Assembly: GCF_029360705.1 (NCBI RefSeq)
Contig: NZ_JARKMX010000014.1
Location: 496,001 to 560,000 of the forward strand
Direction: 5' to 3'
From: Paraflavitalea pollutisoli
GTDB taxonomy: Bacteria; Bacteroidota; Bacteroidia; Chitinophagales; Chitinophagaceae
DNA: 64,000 nt
The notes beneath the pieces are model-generated. The model made no database searches and was not told the origin of the DNA. It saw nothing but the letters and a program-made list of their open reading frames with translations. This document shows positions 1-8,664 of this stretch, one piece after another (the first letter of the stretch is position 1; each line of letters starts with the position of its first letter). Both the position numbers and the translations under genes were made by a program.

Positions 1-734
1 GTACCATTCACTACGGCAAACTCGGCCGCTGCTTCCTTGTATTTCTTTTGCCATAGATATACCTTACCCAATAAAGCCTGGGCTGCAGCCTTGGTAGCCC
101 GGCCGGCCTGGGTGGTCAACGTGAGCGTGGCGGGCAGGTCGGTGAAGGCTTCTTTAATGTCTTTTTCGATCTGTACATATACCTGGTCGGCGGGCACCTG
201 CAATACGTCGTACATCTTTTCGGGCGCTACCGGCTCGGTGATCAGCGGAATGGCCTTGAAGAAACGTACCAGGTCGAAGTAGAAATAGGCCCGCAGGAAT
301 TTAGCTTCTGCCGTAAAGCGTTTTTTATTGTTCTCCTCCATCGGCACCTTCACCAGTTTTTGCAAAAGCACATTGGCCCGGAATACGCCTGAGAACCCTT
401 TGGACCACAACTCGCCCTGCGGCCCATTGGAGGGGCTGAGGGTATAGTTGGAGATCACCTGGTAGTTGGCGATGTCGTTGGGACCACCACCACCGGCGTA
501 GTGATCATCCGAGCCGGCGTCCATGGTACCGATCTTGGTAACATAGCCATTGCCCTGCCAGCCCACTACATCATACACGGCCACCAGTCCGTTATAAGCT
601 TCCTGCTCATTGCGGTAATAACCGTCTTCCAGGAACTGGCCTTTGGGATCGGCTTTGAGAAATTCTTTGGAGCAGGACGCTGTCAACAGTCCTGCCACCA
701 TCATTACACCATATGTTATTTGAATTGTTTTCAT
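1..734 (-). CDS. RagB/SusD family outer-membrane lipoprotein (C-terminus beyond the window)
   Basis: Partial gene: only the first 244 codons lie in the window and the reading frame is still open at base 1. The product starts with a lipoprotein signal peptide ending in LLTASC (Cys21), followed by KEFL and a helical SusD-type N-terminus. Typical SusD features are the AEAKFLRAYFYFDLVRFF helix at about residues 145-162 and a TPR-like segment, AAAQALLGKVYLWQKKY, at about 220. SusD proteins cap the SusC transporter and bind glycans or other ligands at the cell surface. The start lies 20 bp after the stop of the susC-like gene at 755-3862, so the two form one operon. The ligand cannot be inferred. 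Confidence 0.93.
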   Translation of the reverse strand, partial: MKTIQITYGVMMVAGLLTASCSKEFLKADPKGQFLEDGYYRNEQEAYNGLVAVYDVVGWQGNGYVTKIGTMDAGSDDHYAGGGGPNDIANYQVISNYTLSPSNGPQGELWSKGFSGVFRANVLLQKLVKVPMEENNKKRFTAEAKFLRAYFYFDLVRFFKAIPLITEPVAPEKMYDVLQVPADQVYVQIEKDIKEAFTDLPATLTLTTQAGRATKAAAQALLGKVYLWQKKYKEAAAEFAVVNG

Positions 735-754
735 TTGTCTTGCTTTTTGGATGA

Positions 755-3700
755 TTATAAGCCAACATTGATACCCAACATGAAAGAACGGGCCTGTGGA
801 TAGATGCCCCGGTCGATACTCATGACGCCGCCCCCGATCTCCGGATCGTAGCCCGTATACTGGGTAATGGTGAAGAGATTTTGGCTCATCACGTATACCC
901 GCACGCGGTTAAGTCCAGCCTTGCTGATCATCCCGGCTGGCAAGGTGTAACCCACCTGCAATGTTTTGAGGCGGAAATAACCACCATCTTCCAGGTAGAA
1001 GTCGGAAGGGTTGTTGAAGTTCTTATTGGGATCATCCTGGTTAAGGCGTGGATACACATTGGTAGCGCCTTCACCCGTCCAGCGACCGAGTGCCCGGGTT
1101 TGCCAGTTGGCATTGCCGATATCGAGGCGACGGAGCCCCTGGAAGATCTTGTTGCCGAAGGCACCCTGTCCGAAGATGACGGCATCGAACCCTTTGTAAG
1201 CGAGATTGAAGGTCATACCGTAGGTCCAGGTTGGTGTGGGGTTGCCGATGAATACACGGTCCGCCTCGTCGATGGCTCCATTGCCATCGGTATCCTGCCA
1301 GCGGAAATCGCCGGGTTTGGCGTCTGGCTGTATTTTCTTACCGGTCTTATCGGTATGCGCATCCACTTCAGCCTGGTTCTGGAAAATACCCAGCGTCTTC
1401 AGGCCAAAGAATTCACCGATTGGCTGTCCGACCTGCGTGCGGGTAATACCACCAAAGTTCATGTTCTGAAAGTTGGCACCACCGGTGAGGTATTTGATGC
1501 CATTACCCAGGAAGGTTACTTCGTTCTTCATCCAGGATATGTTGCCATTGGCCGAGAAGGAGAAGTCGCCCATCTTCTTGCGGTAGCCGAGCTCTACTTC
1601 AAAACCGGTATTCTTCACACTGCCGATATTGGCAGCAGGGTTACCGATGGCGCCTACATACCCGGGAATGCGGGGATTCTGGAGGATGTCGACGGTCTTT
1701 TTATTGAACCACTCTACCGTTACATTGATATCATCGAGTAGCACCGCGTCGAAGCCAATATTGGTGGTGCGGGTCTCTTCCCATTTCAGGTTGGGATTGG
1801 AAGGGGCATTGGGGCTGTAACCGGGTGAATAGCTACCCGAGGTACCAATCGTATAGTTACGGCCACTGCCTACGGTGGAGATAAAGGCAAAGTCACCAAT
1901 ATTATCGTTACCTACTGCTCCATAGCCGGCCCGGAACTTCAGGAAGTTGATGCGGCTGTTGGCAGGGAAGAAATTCTCTTTCGAAGCCACCCAACCCAAC
2001 ATGAAGGAAGGAAACACACCATACTGTTTATTGGGACCAAAACGGGAGGAGCCATCCCGGCGTACCAGCGCCTGGAAGAGGTATTTTTCCTGGTAGTCGT
2101 AGGTGATACGACCAAAGAGTGAGCTCACCATATGCTCGATGCCTTCCGAACCATCGGTATTGCGCTGGTCGGCCGGCACTTTGAAGTTAAGTGACGCCTC
2201 ATCGAAGTTATCTGCAGGAATGTTGAAGAAAGTAACACTGGTCATGCGGGCCCTGTTTTCGAGGTAGGCACCCTGACCGGCCAGTACGGTAAAATTATGA
2301 TCGCCGAATGCCCGCGCGTACGAGATGGTATTCTCCAGGTTGTAATCGAAGCGGCGGTTGTTGGTACGGCGAAAATTCGTTTGCGTAGTGCTGTTGGTCG
2401 CATTGAGCCAGAAAACCGGCGTATACGCTTCATCGCCCCAGAAGGCCAGTTTAAGACCAAAGGTCGACTTGATCTTCAGCCCCTTGAGCGGCGATACTTC
2501 GGCATACATATTACCCACCACATTGTCGCTCCAGCTATAGTTGCCCAGGCGGGTTTGAATATAGGCCAGCGGGTTGGTCATCTCCTGCCCTACGATGGTA
2601 GAGATTCCGTAGGGATTACCATTGGCATCGCGGCGCACGCCTTTGTTGGTATACGGTGCTGCCGCTGCTTTGACAGGATCTGTCTCTACCAGCGGGGTAA
2701 TGGGATCGAGGTTGATGGCAGCAGAGAGCGGCCCGCCAAACTCGCTGTTGGTGTTGCCGAGACCCACCGATTTGTCATGGGCATAACCAATGTTCTCCCC
2801 CAGGCTGAGCCAGGAATTGATCTTATGGGTAGAATTGATGCGCACCGCTATACGCTGGTACTTCGAAATATCGGAGGCTACGATGCCCTCCTGGTCTAGG
2901 TAGCCGAGTGACATATAGAAGGTCGATTTGTCGCTGCCGCCACTGATGCTGAGCTCATGGTTCTGCCGGCGGGCGTCTTTGTTGAAGATCACATCCTGCC
3001 AATCGGTACCAGCCCCCAAAGAGGAGGGATTGGCAAAGGGCGCTGGCTTGCCCGCATTGACCGCTGCTTCGTTGCGCAGTGTCGCATAGTCGGTAGCATT
3101 GAGGAGGTCCAGCTTTTTGGCCGGCGCCGATGTGCCATAAAACCCGTTATAGTTGACACTCACGCGGCCAGCCTTACCTTTCTTGGTGGTTACCAGTATA
3201 ACGCCGGTGGCTGCCCGCGAACCATAAATGGCCTGGGAGGCCGCATCTTTCAATACTTCAATCGATTCGATATCAGATTGATTCAGGTAACCAATGCCGC
3301 CTGCATCTACGACGACCCCATCGATCACCCACAGTGGATTGTTGTTATTGAGCGTAGTGATACCCCGTACCCGTACCGTGGCTGCTGACCCTGGCTGACC
3401 GCTGTTGGCAGCAATGGTGATACCGGAAGCCCGGCCCTGCAGCGCATCTTCCACCCGGTTGATGGGCATATTTTCCAGGTCGGATCCCTTCACCCGGGAG
3501 ATGGCCCCCGTGGTCACGCTTTTTTTCTGGGTACCGTATCCGATCACCACGATATCATCGAGATCGGCGGCCCGGGGCTGAAGGGCAATGGCAGCCGGAA
3601 CGCTGCCGACGGCGAACTCACGTTCACCATAACCGAGACTTTTAATGATTAATGTTTCACCGTTAGAAGCGGAGATGATAAAGCTACCGTTAGGATCGGT

Positions 3701-3862
3701 AACGGTACCACGCGTAGTACCTTTTACAGTAATGGAAGCCCCGGCGATGGGCTTACCATCCTGGTCGTTGACCTTACCGGTAACCTGTTGCTGCTGTGCC
3801 CATATCGCGGGCGACACCAACAGGCATAGCAAGAGTAATGCACAAGCAATTGTTTTAGTCAT
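755..3862 (-). CDS. SusC/RagA family TonB-linked outer-membrane protein
   Basis: 1035-aa TonB-dependent transporter. It has a signal peptide (residues 1-22) and a carboxypeptidase-regulatory-like beta-sandwich at about 26-100 (GKVNDQDGKPIAGASITVKG). The plug domain starts around DDIVVIGYGTQKKS and holds the ALQGRASGI and VRVRGI signatures of SusC plugs. A 22-strand barrel runs to the C-terminal aromatic-rich end. There is no STN domain, so signalling through an anti-sigma factor is not expected. The ATG at 3862 is chosen; a TTG two codons upstream is also in frame. The gene precedes the SusD gene at 1-734 by 20 bp and is divergent from the membrane regulator at 4079, which is the obvious candidate to control it. 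Confidence 0.96.
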   Translation of the reverse strand: MTKTIACALLLLCLLVSPAIWAQQQQVTGKVNDQDGKPIAGASITVKGTTRGTVTDPNGSFIISASNGETLIIKSLGYGEREFAVGSVPAAIALQPRAADLDDIVVIGYGTQKKSVTTGAISRVKGSDLENMPINRVEDALQGRASGITIAANSGQPGSAATVRVRGITTLNNNNPLWVIDGVVVDAGGIGYLNQSDIESIEVLKDAASQAIYGSRAATGVILVTTKKGKAGRVSVNYNGFYGTSAPAKKLDLLNATDYATLRNEAAVNAGKPAPFANPSSLGAGTDWQDVIFNKDARRQNHELSISGGSDKSTFYMSLGYLDQEGIVASDISKYQRIAVRINSTHKINSWLSLGENIGYAHDKSVGLGNTNSEFGGPLSAAINLDPITPLVETDPVKAAAAPYTNKGVRRDANGNPYGISTIVGQEMTNPLAYIQTRLGNYSWSDNVVGNMYAEVSPLKGLKIKSTFGLKLAFWGDEAYTPVFWLNATNSTTQTNFRRTNNRRFDYNLENTISYARAFGDHNFTVLAGQGAYLENRARMTSVTFFNIPADNFDEASLNFKVPADQRNTDGSEGIEHMVSSLFGRITYDYQEKYLFQALVRRDGSSRFGPNKQYGVFPSFMLGWVASKENFFPANSRINFLKFRAGYGAVGNDNIGDFAFISTVGSGRNYTIGTSGSYSPGYSPNAPSNPNLKWEETRTTNIGFDAVLLDDINVTVEWFNKKTVDILQNPRIPGYVGAIGNPAANIGSVKNTGFEVELGYRKKMGDFSFSANGNISWMKNEVTFLGNGIKYLTGGANFQNMNFGGITRTQVGQPIGEFFGLKTLGIFQNQAEVDAHTDKTGKKIQPDAKPGDFRWQDTDGNGAIDEADRVFIGNPTPTWTYGMTFNLAYKGFDAVIFGQGAFGNKIFQGLRRLDIGNANWQTRALGRWTGEGATNVYPRLNQDDPNKNFNNPSDFYLEDGGYFRLKTLQVGYTLPAGMISKAGLNRVRVYVMSQNLFTITQYTGYDPEIGGGVMSIDRGIYPQARSFMLGINVGL

Positions 3863-4078
3863 ACACAAGCAGTTTAAAAACGGAGTGATAAAATGGGATT
3901 ATCGTCCTCGTTAGTTGGACAGGGGCAAATTAATCTTGACTACCCCTTTTTTGCTGTGTGGGGCGTACGTCATTACTACTACAATTATTTTTAATATGTT
4001 GAGCACCAATAGCGCCCATTTACGCCAGCCCTACTACAAACAAATTTTCCCCTATTTTTACCGCAAACGATTGCTTGT

Positions 4079-7033
4079 ATGAGGCTGCTGCTTTTGCTAA
4101 TCACCTGTGTATCCCTGCTACCCGTTTGTGCGCAGAACACCATCGGCTTTCCGGATATCATCAATTACCCCAAAGAAAGGTATCGCGGTGGCGGCCAGAA
4201 CTGGGATGTGGCCATCGACCACCGCGGCATGCTGTATTTTGCCAACACGGAAGGGCTACTCACCTACGACGGCCAGTTCTGGAAACTATACCCCATCGCC
4301 AATCATACAAGGCTGCGATCAGTAAAGGTGGACAGCCGGGGATATGTCTTTACCGGCGCCCAGGACGAACTCGGCTACTATTTCCCCGATCAAACGGGCA
4401 CATTGCGCTACCATTCCCTCCGCGCATTGGTACCCAAAAGCAGCGGCACCGTATCGGATGTGTGGGACATCGAGCTACAGGGTGATGCCGTATTCTACCG
4501 CCTTTATAATATGATATTGGAGTACCGCGATGGCCGGATCAAGACCTGGCCGGCCCCGCTGGAATGGCGTAAAATGTTCAAAACCAGCAAAGGATTGTAT
4601 GCCCAGGATAAAAAAGAGGGGTTGATGCAGTTCACCGGCGACAAGTGGATCGTGGTATGCCCCAACAGCCAAATACAGGACAAACTGATCAACAGCCTCC
4701 TCGATGCGCCGGATGGATCACTGTTGATCGCCAGCCATAAAAACGGGTTTTATCAATTGAAGGGCAATCAGTTAACCCCCTGGAAAACCCATGCCGACGA
4801 CGAACTGGCCACCAACCGGATCTACAGCGCCATCTCCCTCAACGAAAATGAAATGGCCGTAGGCACCACCTCCAACGGTTGCTATGTGGTCAATAAGATC
4901 AATGGCCGCATCATCCAGCACTTCAGCATGGAGGAAGGACTGCAAAACAACAACGTGCTCAGGCTTTTTGCCGACAGCCGGCAGAATATCTGGCTGGCCC
5001 TCGACAATGGCATCGACTTTATCCGCTACAATACCTTTATCAAACAGATCTACCCCGACAAAAAGAATCTACTGACCACCTATGCCGCCCAGGTGTACGA
5101 TAAGAAATTGTATGTGGGCACTTCGGATGGCCTGTATGTTACCCCTCTCTGCCATTCCAGCGATTTCAGTTTTTCGGGCAACCATTTCACCCAGGTGCCC
5201 AACAGCCAGGGACAGGTCTGGAACCTGTCGGTCGTCAACAACCAACTGATGATGGGGCACCATGAGGGAGCTTTTGCCATCAACCAGGATCGGGCGCAGC
5301 AACTATCCACCGAAAAGGGTTGTTGGCTGTATCGCCCCTATACGGCACAAGGCTCTTCGTATCAGATGCTGATCGGCGCCTACAATGGTCTGTACGGTGT
5401 GCCAGGAAGCACCGGGGGATTCGTGGCGCCCGCCTATTTTGAAGGACTGCGGGAATCGCTGCGCTTCCTGGCCATCGATAACGAAGATTCGATCTGGTCG
5501 TCGCACCCTTATCGCGGTGTCTACAAACTTAGCCTGGCACACAATCAATTGCACTATACACTGTTTACCAGTAAAGATGGCCTTCCTTCCGACTACGACA
5601 ACTTTGTGTACCGCATCCGCAACCGGATCGTTGTAGCGACACGTCAGGGTATCTATGAATTCAATGCGGGCACACGACGCTTTGAAAAAAGCAGCCTGCT
5701 GTATGAAGTATTTGGCGACATGCCGGTGCAGTTTCTTACAGAGGATGCCAATGGCAATATCTGGTTTACCTCCAACAGAACGCCGGGCATCGTCGATTTT
5801 CACAAGCCTTCAGAAAAGCATTCTTACTCCATTATCTCTTTTCCCGAGCTGCAGCAAAAGATCGTCAATGGGTTTGAGTTCATCTATCCGTATGATGATG
5901 AAAACATCTTCATGGCGGCAGAAAAGGGCTTGTACCACATCAACTACCGCAAGTACATTCAATCGGCCAGCGGTCCTGCCGTCTCCATTGGTGCGGTACG
6001 CACCATGGGTAAATCCGACAGCCTGCTGTTTGGTGGTTATTTCAGCAATGGCGTATCCCTGCAGCGGCAACAAGCCAAAGAGCAGGAAGCCCGGCTGCCA
6101 CATGGATTCAATGATTATCATTTTGAATATGCCTCGCCTGCGCTGGACCAGGGTAGTAATGTAGAATACAGCTACCGCCTCACCGGCTTCAATGACAACT
6201 GGAGCGAATGGACCCCTAAAACGGAAAAAGAATACACCAACCTCCCCTACGGCCACTATGTGTTTGCCGTAAAGGCCCGCAACAACCTGGGCATCGAATC
6301 GGCCGAGACACATTATAGCTTCACGATTTTACCAGCCTTTTACCAGACCACCCTGGCCAAGTCGCTGTATGTGCTGGTGTTTATCGGTCTGCTTTACTGG
6401 CTTTACCGCCGTCAACAGCAAAAGTTTGTGAAACAGCAGCGGGAGTACCAGCAAAAGCAGGAACACCTGATCTCCCTGCACCAACTGGACCTGGAGCGCA
6501 ATGAGAACGAACTGATCAAAGTGCAGAACGATAAACTGGCTTCGGATGTCAACTTCAAGAACCGCGAGCTGGCGTCTGTCACCATGCACCTGGTAGACCG
6601 TGGCCGGGTACTGTCGAACATCAAGGAAGTGTTGAATACCACCATCAAAAAACTGGAACCTACCGTCAACCAGGATCATTTTAAACGGGTAATGCGCCTG
6701 TTTGAGGAAGCCGAAAACAACGAAGAGGACTGGGAGCATTTCTCCCACCATTTCGATGAAGTGCACAGCAATTTCCTGGCACGGGTGAAAAAGCAATTTC
6801 CATCGCTTACCACCACCGATCTTAAATTGTGTGCGTACCTGCACATCGACCTTACCTCGAAAGAGATCGCACAATTGCTGGGGATTTCGGTGCGGGGGGT
6901 GGAAACCAGCCGTTATCGGCTGCGGAAGAAGTTGGGTATTCCCGGAGAAGTATCGCTGAATGCTTACCTGCTGGAAGCCATCGACAACCCCGACCAGCTG
7001 CGGCAACCGCGTGCACCGATGGCGGAGGCCTAA
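4079..7033 (+). CDS. Membrane-spanning regulator: sensor beta-propeller, Y_Y_Y domain, LuxR-type HTH
   Basis: 984-aa one-protein transmembrane regulator. A signal peptide (1-18) is followed by a long periplasmic region of two-component-regulator-propeller repeats (about 30-640; for example GLLTYDGQFWKLY and ENGNIWF-like turns). A Y_Y_Y (triple tyrosine) domain at about 680-752 includes YRLTGFNDNWSEW. One TM helix lies at about 759-777, then a glutamine- and lysine-rich coiled coil at 780-850. The C-terminal LuxR/GerE-type HTH at about 910-955 includes LTSKEIAQLLGISVRGVE. It has the sensing half of a hybrid two-component system but no histidine kinase or receiver domain, so ligand binding outside is presumably passed straight to a membrane-tethered DNA-binding domain, as in SusR. 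It is divergent from the susC/susD pair, 216 bp away. Confidence 0.9.
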   Translation: MRLLLLLITCVSLLPVCAQNTIGFPDIINYPKERYRGGGQNWDVAIDHRGMLYFANTEGLLTYDGQFWKLYPIANHTRLRSVKVDSRGYVFTGAQDELGYYFPDQTGTLRYHSLRALVPKSSGTVSDVWDIELQGDAVFYRLYNMILEYRDGRIKTWPAPLEWRKMFKTSKGLYAQDKKEGLMQFTGDKWIVVCPNSQIQDKLINSLLDAPDGSLLIASHKNGFYQLKGNQLTPWKTHADDELATNRIYSAISLNENEMAVGTTSNGCYVVNKINGRIIQHFSMEEGLQNNNVLRLFADSRQNIWLALDNGIDFIRYNTFIKQIYPDKKNLLTTYAAQVYDKKLYVGTSDGLYVTPLCHSSDFSFSGNHFTQVPNSQGQVWNLSVVNNQLMMGHHEGAFAINQDRAQQLSTEKGCWLYRPYTAQGSSYQMLIGAYNGLYGVPGSTGGFVAPAYFEGLRESLRFLAIDNEDSIWSSHPYRGVYKLSLAHNQLHYTLFTSKDGLPSDYDNFVYRIRNRIVVATRQGIYEFNAGTRRFEKSSLLYEVFGDMPVQFLTEDANGNIWFTSNRTPGIVDFHKPSEKHSYSIISFPELQQKIVNGFEFIYPYDDENIFMAAEKGLYHINYRKYIQSASGPAVSIGAVRTMGKSDSLLFGGYFSNGVSLQRQQAKEQEARLPHGFNDYHFEYASPALDQGSNVEYSYRLTGFNDNWSEWTPKTEKEYTNLPYGHYVFAVKARNNLGIESAETHYSFTILPAFYQTTLAKSLYVLVFIGLLYWLYRRQQQKFVKQQREYQQKQEHLISLHQLDLERNENELIKVQNDKLASDVNFKNRELASVTMHLVDRGRVLSNIKEVLNTTIKKLEPTVNQDHFKRVMRLFEEAENNEEDWEHFSHHFDEVHSNFLARVKKQFPSLTTTDLKLCAYLHIDLTSKEIAQLLGISVRGVETSRYRLRKKLGIPGEVSLNAYLLEAIDNPDQLRQPRAPMAEA

Positions 7034-7175
7034 AAAAACTGGTGGCCATTGGTTATCCAACAAGTTTTTCCGGTAGACTACCGGAACAGTCGACTTGTAC
7101 TATTCGCCGTAAGCTGCGCCCATGGTGCGATGGCCGCGATATAGATATTATCTATTGATTAATAGAAAAGGGTGA

Positions 7176-7206
7176 TTGGCCTCTATAAGCATAACTCCTA
7201 CATTTG
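7176..7206 (+). promoter_or_regulatory. Bacteroidota-type promoter of the peroxiredoxin gene
   Basis: TTGG at 7176-7179 is followed, after exactly 19 bp, by TACATTTG at 7199-7206. This fits the Bacteroidota housekeeping consensus TTTG-N19-TANNTTTG with one mismatch in the -33 box. It lies about 90 bp upstream of the ahpC start codon. Confidence 0.6.
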
Positions 7207-7297
7207 CACCACTTTATTATCTCACACGATTAGCCTGCCTGCGAAAAGTTACGCATCCTTTTTATTTATTGTTTCGTAATTAATCAGCATAATCAAT

Positions 7298-7861
7298 ATG
7301 TCCAACAAGGTTATTTCCATTGGCAGCCAGTTTCCTGCCTACAAGAAGAAAGCAGTAGTATCTATCGAGAAAGGAAAAGAGTTCAGCGAATTGACCAACG
7401 AGAGCAACAATGGTCAGTGGACCGTGATGTTCTGGTGGCCGAAGGATTTCACTTTTGTATGCCCCACAGAGATTGCCGAGTTCAACAAGAAGCACAGTGA
7501 ATTCACTGACCGCGACACCGTGCTGATCGGCGCTTCTACCGATTCTGAATTTGTACACGCTGCCTGGAGAAGAGATCACGCCGACCTGCGTGACCTGAAA
7601 TTCCCCATGCTGGCCGACACGTCCAAATCACTGGCAGAAGAGCTGGGTATCCTGGACAACGAAGAGAAGATCGCTTACCGCGCTACCTTCATTATCGATC
7701 CTCAGGGTATCGTTCGTTGGGTAAGTGTGTATGACCTGAATGTAGGTCGCAACGTACAGGAAGTATTGCGCGTGCTGGATGCCCTGCAAACAGACGAGCT
7801 GTGCCCCTGCAACTGGAACAAAGGACAGGAAACCCTGACCACCCAGTTGAGCTTGAACTAA
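7298..7861 (+). CDS. ahpC: Peroxiredoxin, AhpC/Prx1 type
   Basis: 187-aa typical 2-Cys peroxiredoxin that reduces hydrogen peroxide and organic hydroperoxides in the cytoplasm. The peroxidatic cysteine is Cys55 in FVCPTEI. The resolving cysteine lies in the C-terminal DELCPCNW segment, which is unusual in having two cysteines (169 and 171) one residue apart. Length and layout match the bacterial AhpC group. No AhpF flavoprotein gene is in the window. The next gene encodes an AhpD-like CxxC protein, which may supply electrons instead. Confidence 0.96.
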   Translation: MSNKVISIGSQFPAYKKKAVVSIEKGKEFSELTNESNNGQWTVMFWWPKDFTFVCPTEIAEFNKKHSEFTDRDTVLIGASTDSEFVHAAWRRDHADLRDLKFPMLADTSKSLAEELGILDNEEKIAYRATFIIDPQGIVRWVSVYDLNVGRNVQEVLRVLDALQTDELCPCNWNKGQETLTTQLSLN

Positions 7862-7878
7862 TAAGTACATTATTGGAT

Positions 7879-7930
7879 GAGGTGAGCCGTAGGATGCATT
7901 CGCTCCCCTGCCCTCACCTCTCTTTTTTTA
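7879..7930 (+). terminator. Rho-independent terminator after ahpC
   Basis: GAGGTGAG at 7879-7886 pairs with CTCACCTC at 7913-7920 across a loop of about 26 nt, followed by TCTTTTTTT. The long loop makes it less certain than the other terminators in the window. Confidence 0.55.
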
Positions 7931-7982
7931 TGATCATCTCAGGCACCTGCTTTTTTGCGGGTACCGACTAAATACTTCGATT

Positions 7983-8582
7983 ATGAGTGCTACCATAGCC
8001 ATTCAGAATGAAACCTTTCAGAATCTGCTCAACGATCTGAATATTCCTCAGTATGTGCCTTCTGCCAATGCGCAGGCCCTGTTGCAGGTGAATGCCCGCT
8101 TTATCAAGGACCTGAAGATCAATACCGGCAATGTATTGAACAATACGCAGCAACTGAACCGTAAGGAAGCGTTGTTGCTGGCCCTGTCGGTAGCGATCAA
8201 CGAAAAATTCGACCTGCTGAAGGAAAGCTTCACGACCCTGGCGAAAGAAAATGGCGCTACGGACGAAGAGATCGCTGAAGTGACAGCGTGCACGTCGCTG
8301 ATGAATACAAACAATATATTCTACCGTTTCCGTCATTTCATGGGCAAGGAGTATTACAACAATACCCCTGCCGGTATCAAGATGAGCATCATGGTGAATC
8401 CTGTGCTGGGCAAAGAATTCTTTGAATTGCTGAGCCTGGTGGTGAGCTCCATCAATGGTTGTGAAATGTGTGTTACCGCACACGAAGCTTCTGTATTGCA
8501 ACATGGCAGTTCCGAAGCCCGTGTACTGGAAGCCGTGAAACTCGGCGCGGTGATCAAGGGGTTGATCAGCGTGCTGGCTTAA
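7983..8582 (+). CDS. Carboxymuconolactone decarboxylase/AhpD-like protein
   Basis: 199-aa all-helical protein of the AhpD-like fold. The catalytic signature is CEMCVTAHE with Cys160 and Cys163, which in AhpD forms the thiol pair acting as peroxidase and as electron donor to AhpC. It lies 121 bp after the peroxiredoxin in the same orientation, supporting a paired function in peroxide detoxification. A terminator-like hairpin between them suggests that expression may be partly independent. The family also contains true decarboxylases, but the CxxC-H motif and the neighbour favour the antioxidant role. Confidence 0.88.
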   Translation: MSATIAIQNETFQNLLNDLNIPQYVPSANAQALLQVNARFIKDLKINTGNVLNNTQQLNRKEALLLALSVAINEKFDLLKESFTTLAKENGATDEEIAEVTACTSLMNTNNIFYRFRHFMGKEYYNNTPAGIKMSIMVNPVLGKEFFELLSLVVSSINGCEMCVTAHEASVLQHGSSEARVLEAVKLGAVIKGLISVLA

Positions 8583-8635
8583 TACCGAGCCCCTATTCGT
8601 TTATATAAAGTGCTGTTAAGGCGTTGATTGTTCAG

Positions 8636-8655
8636 CCCGGCCCCGAAAGGCCGGG
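8636..8655. terminator. GC-rich hairpin between convergent genes
   Basis: CCCGGCC at 8636-8642 and GGCCGGG at 8649-8655 form a stem with a CCGAAA loop between the convergent ahpD-like gene and the FG-GAP gene. There is no real T-run on either strand, so termination here is only plausible. Confidence 0.35.
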
Positions 8656-8664
8656 TTGATGCTT

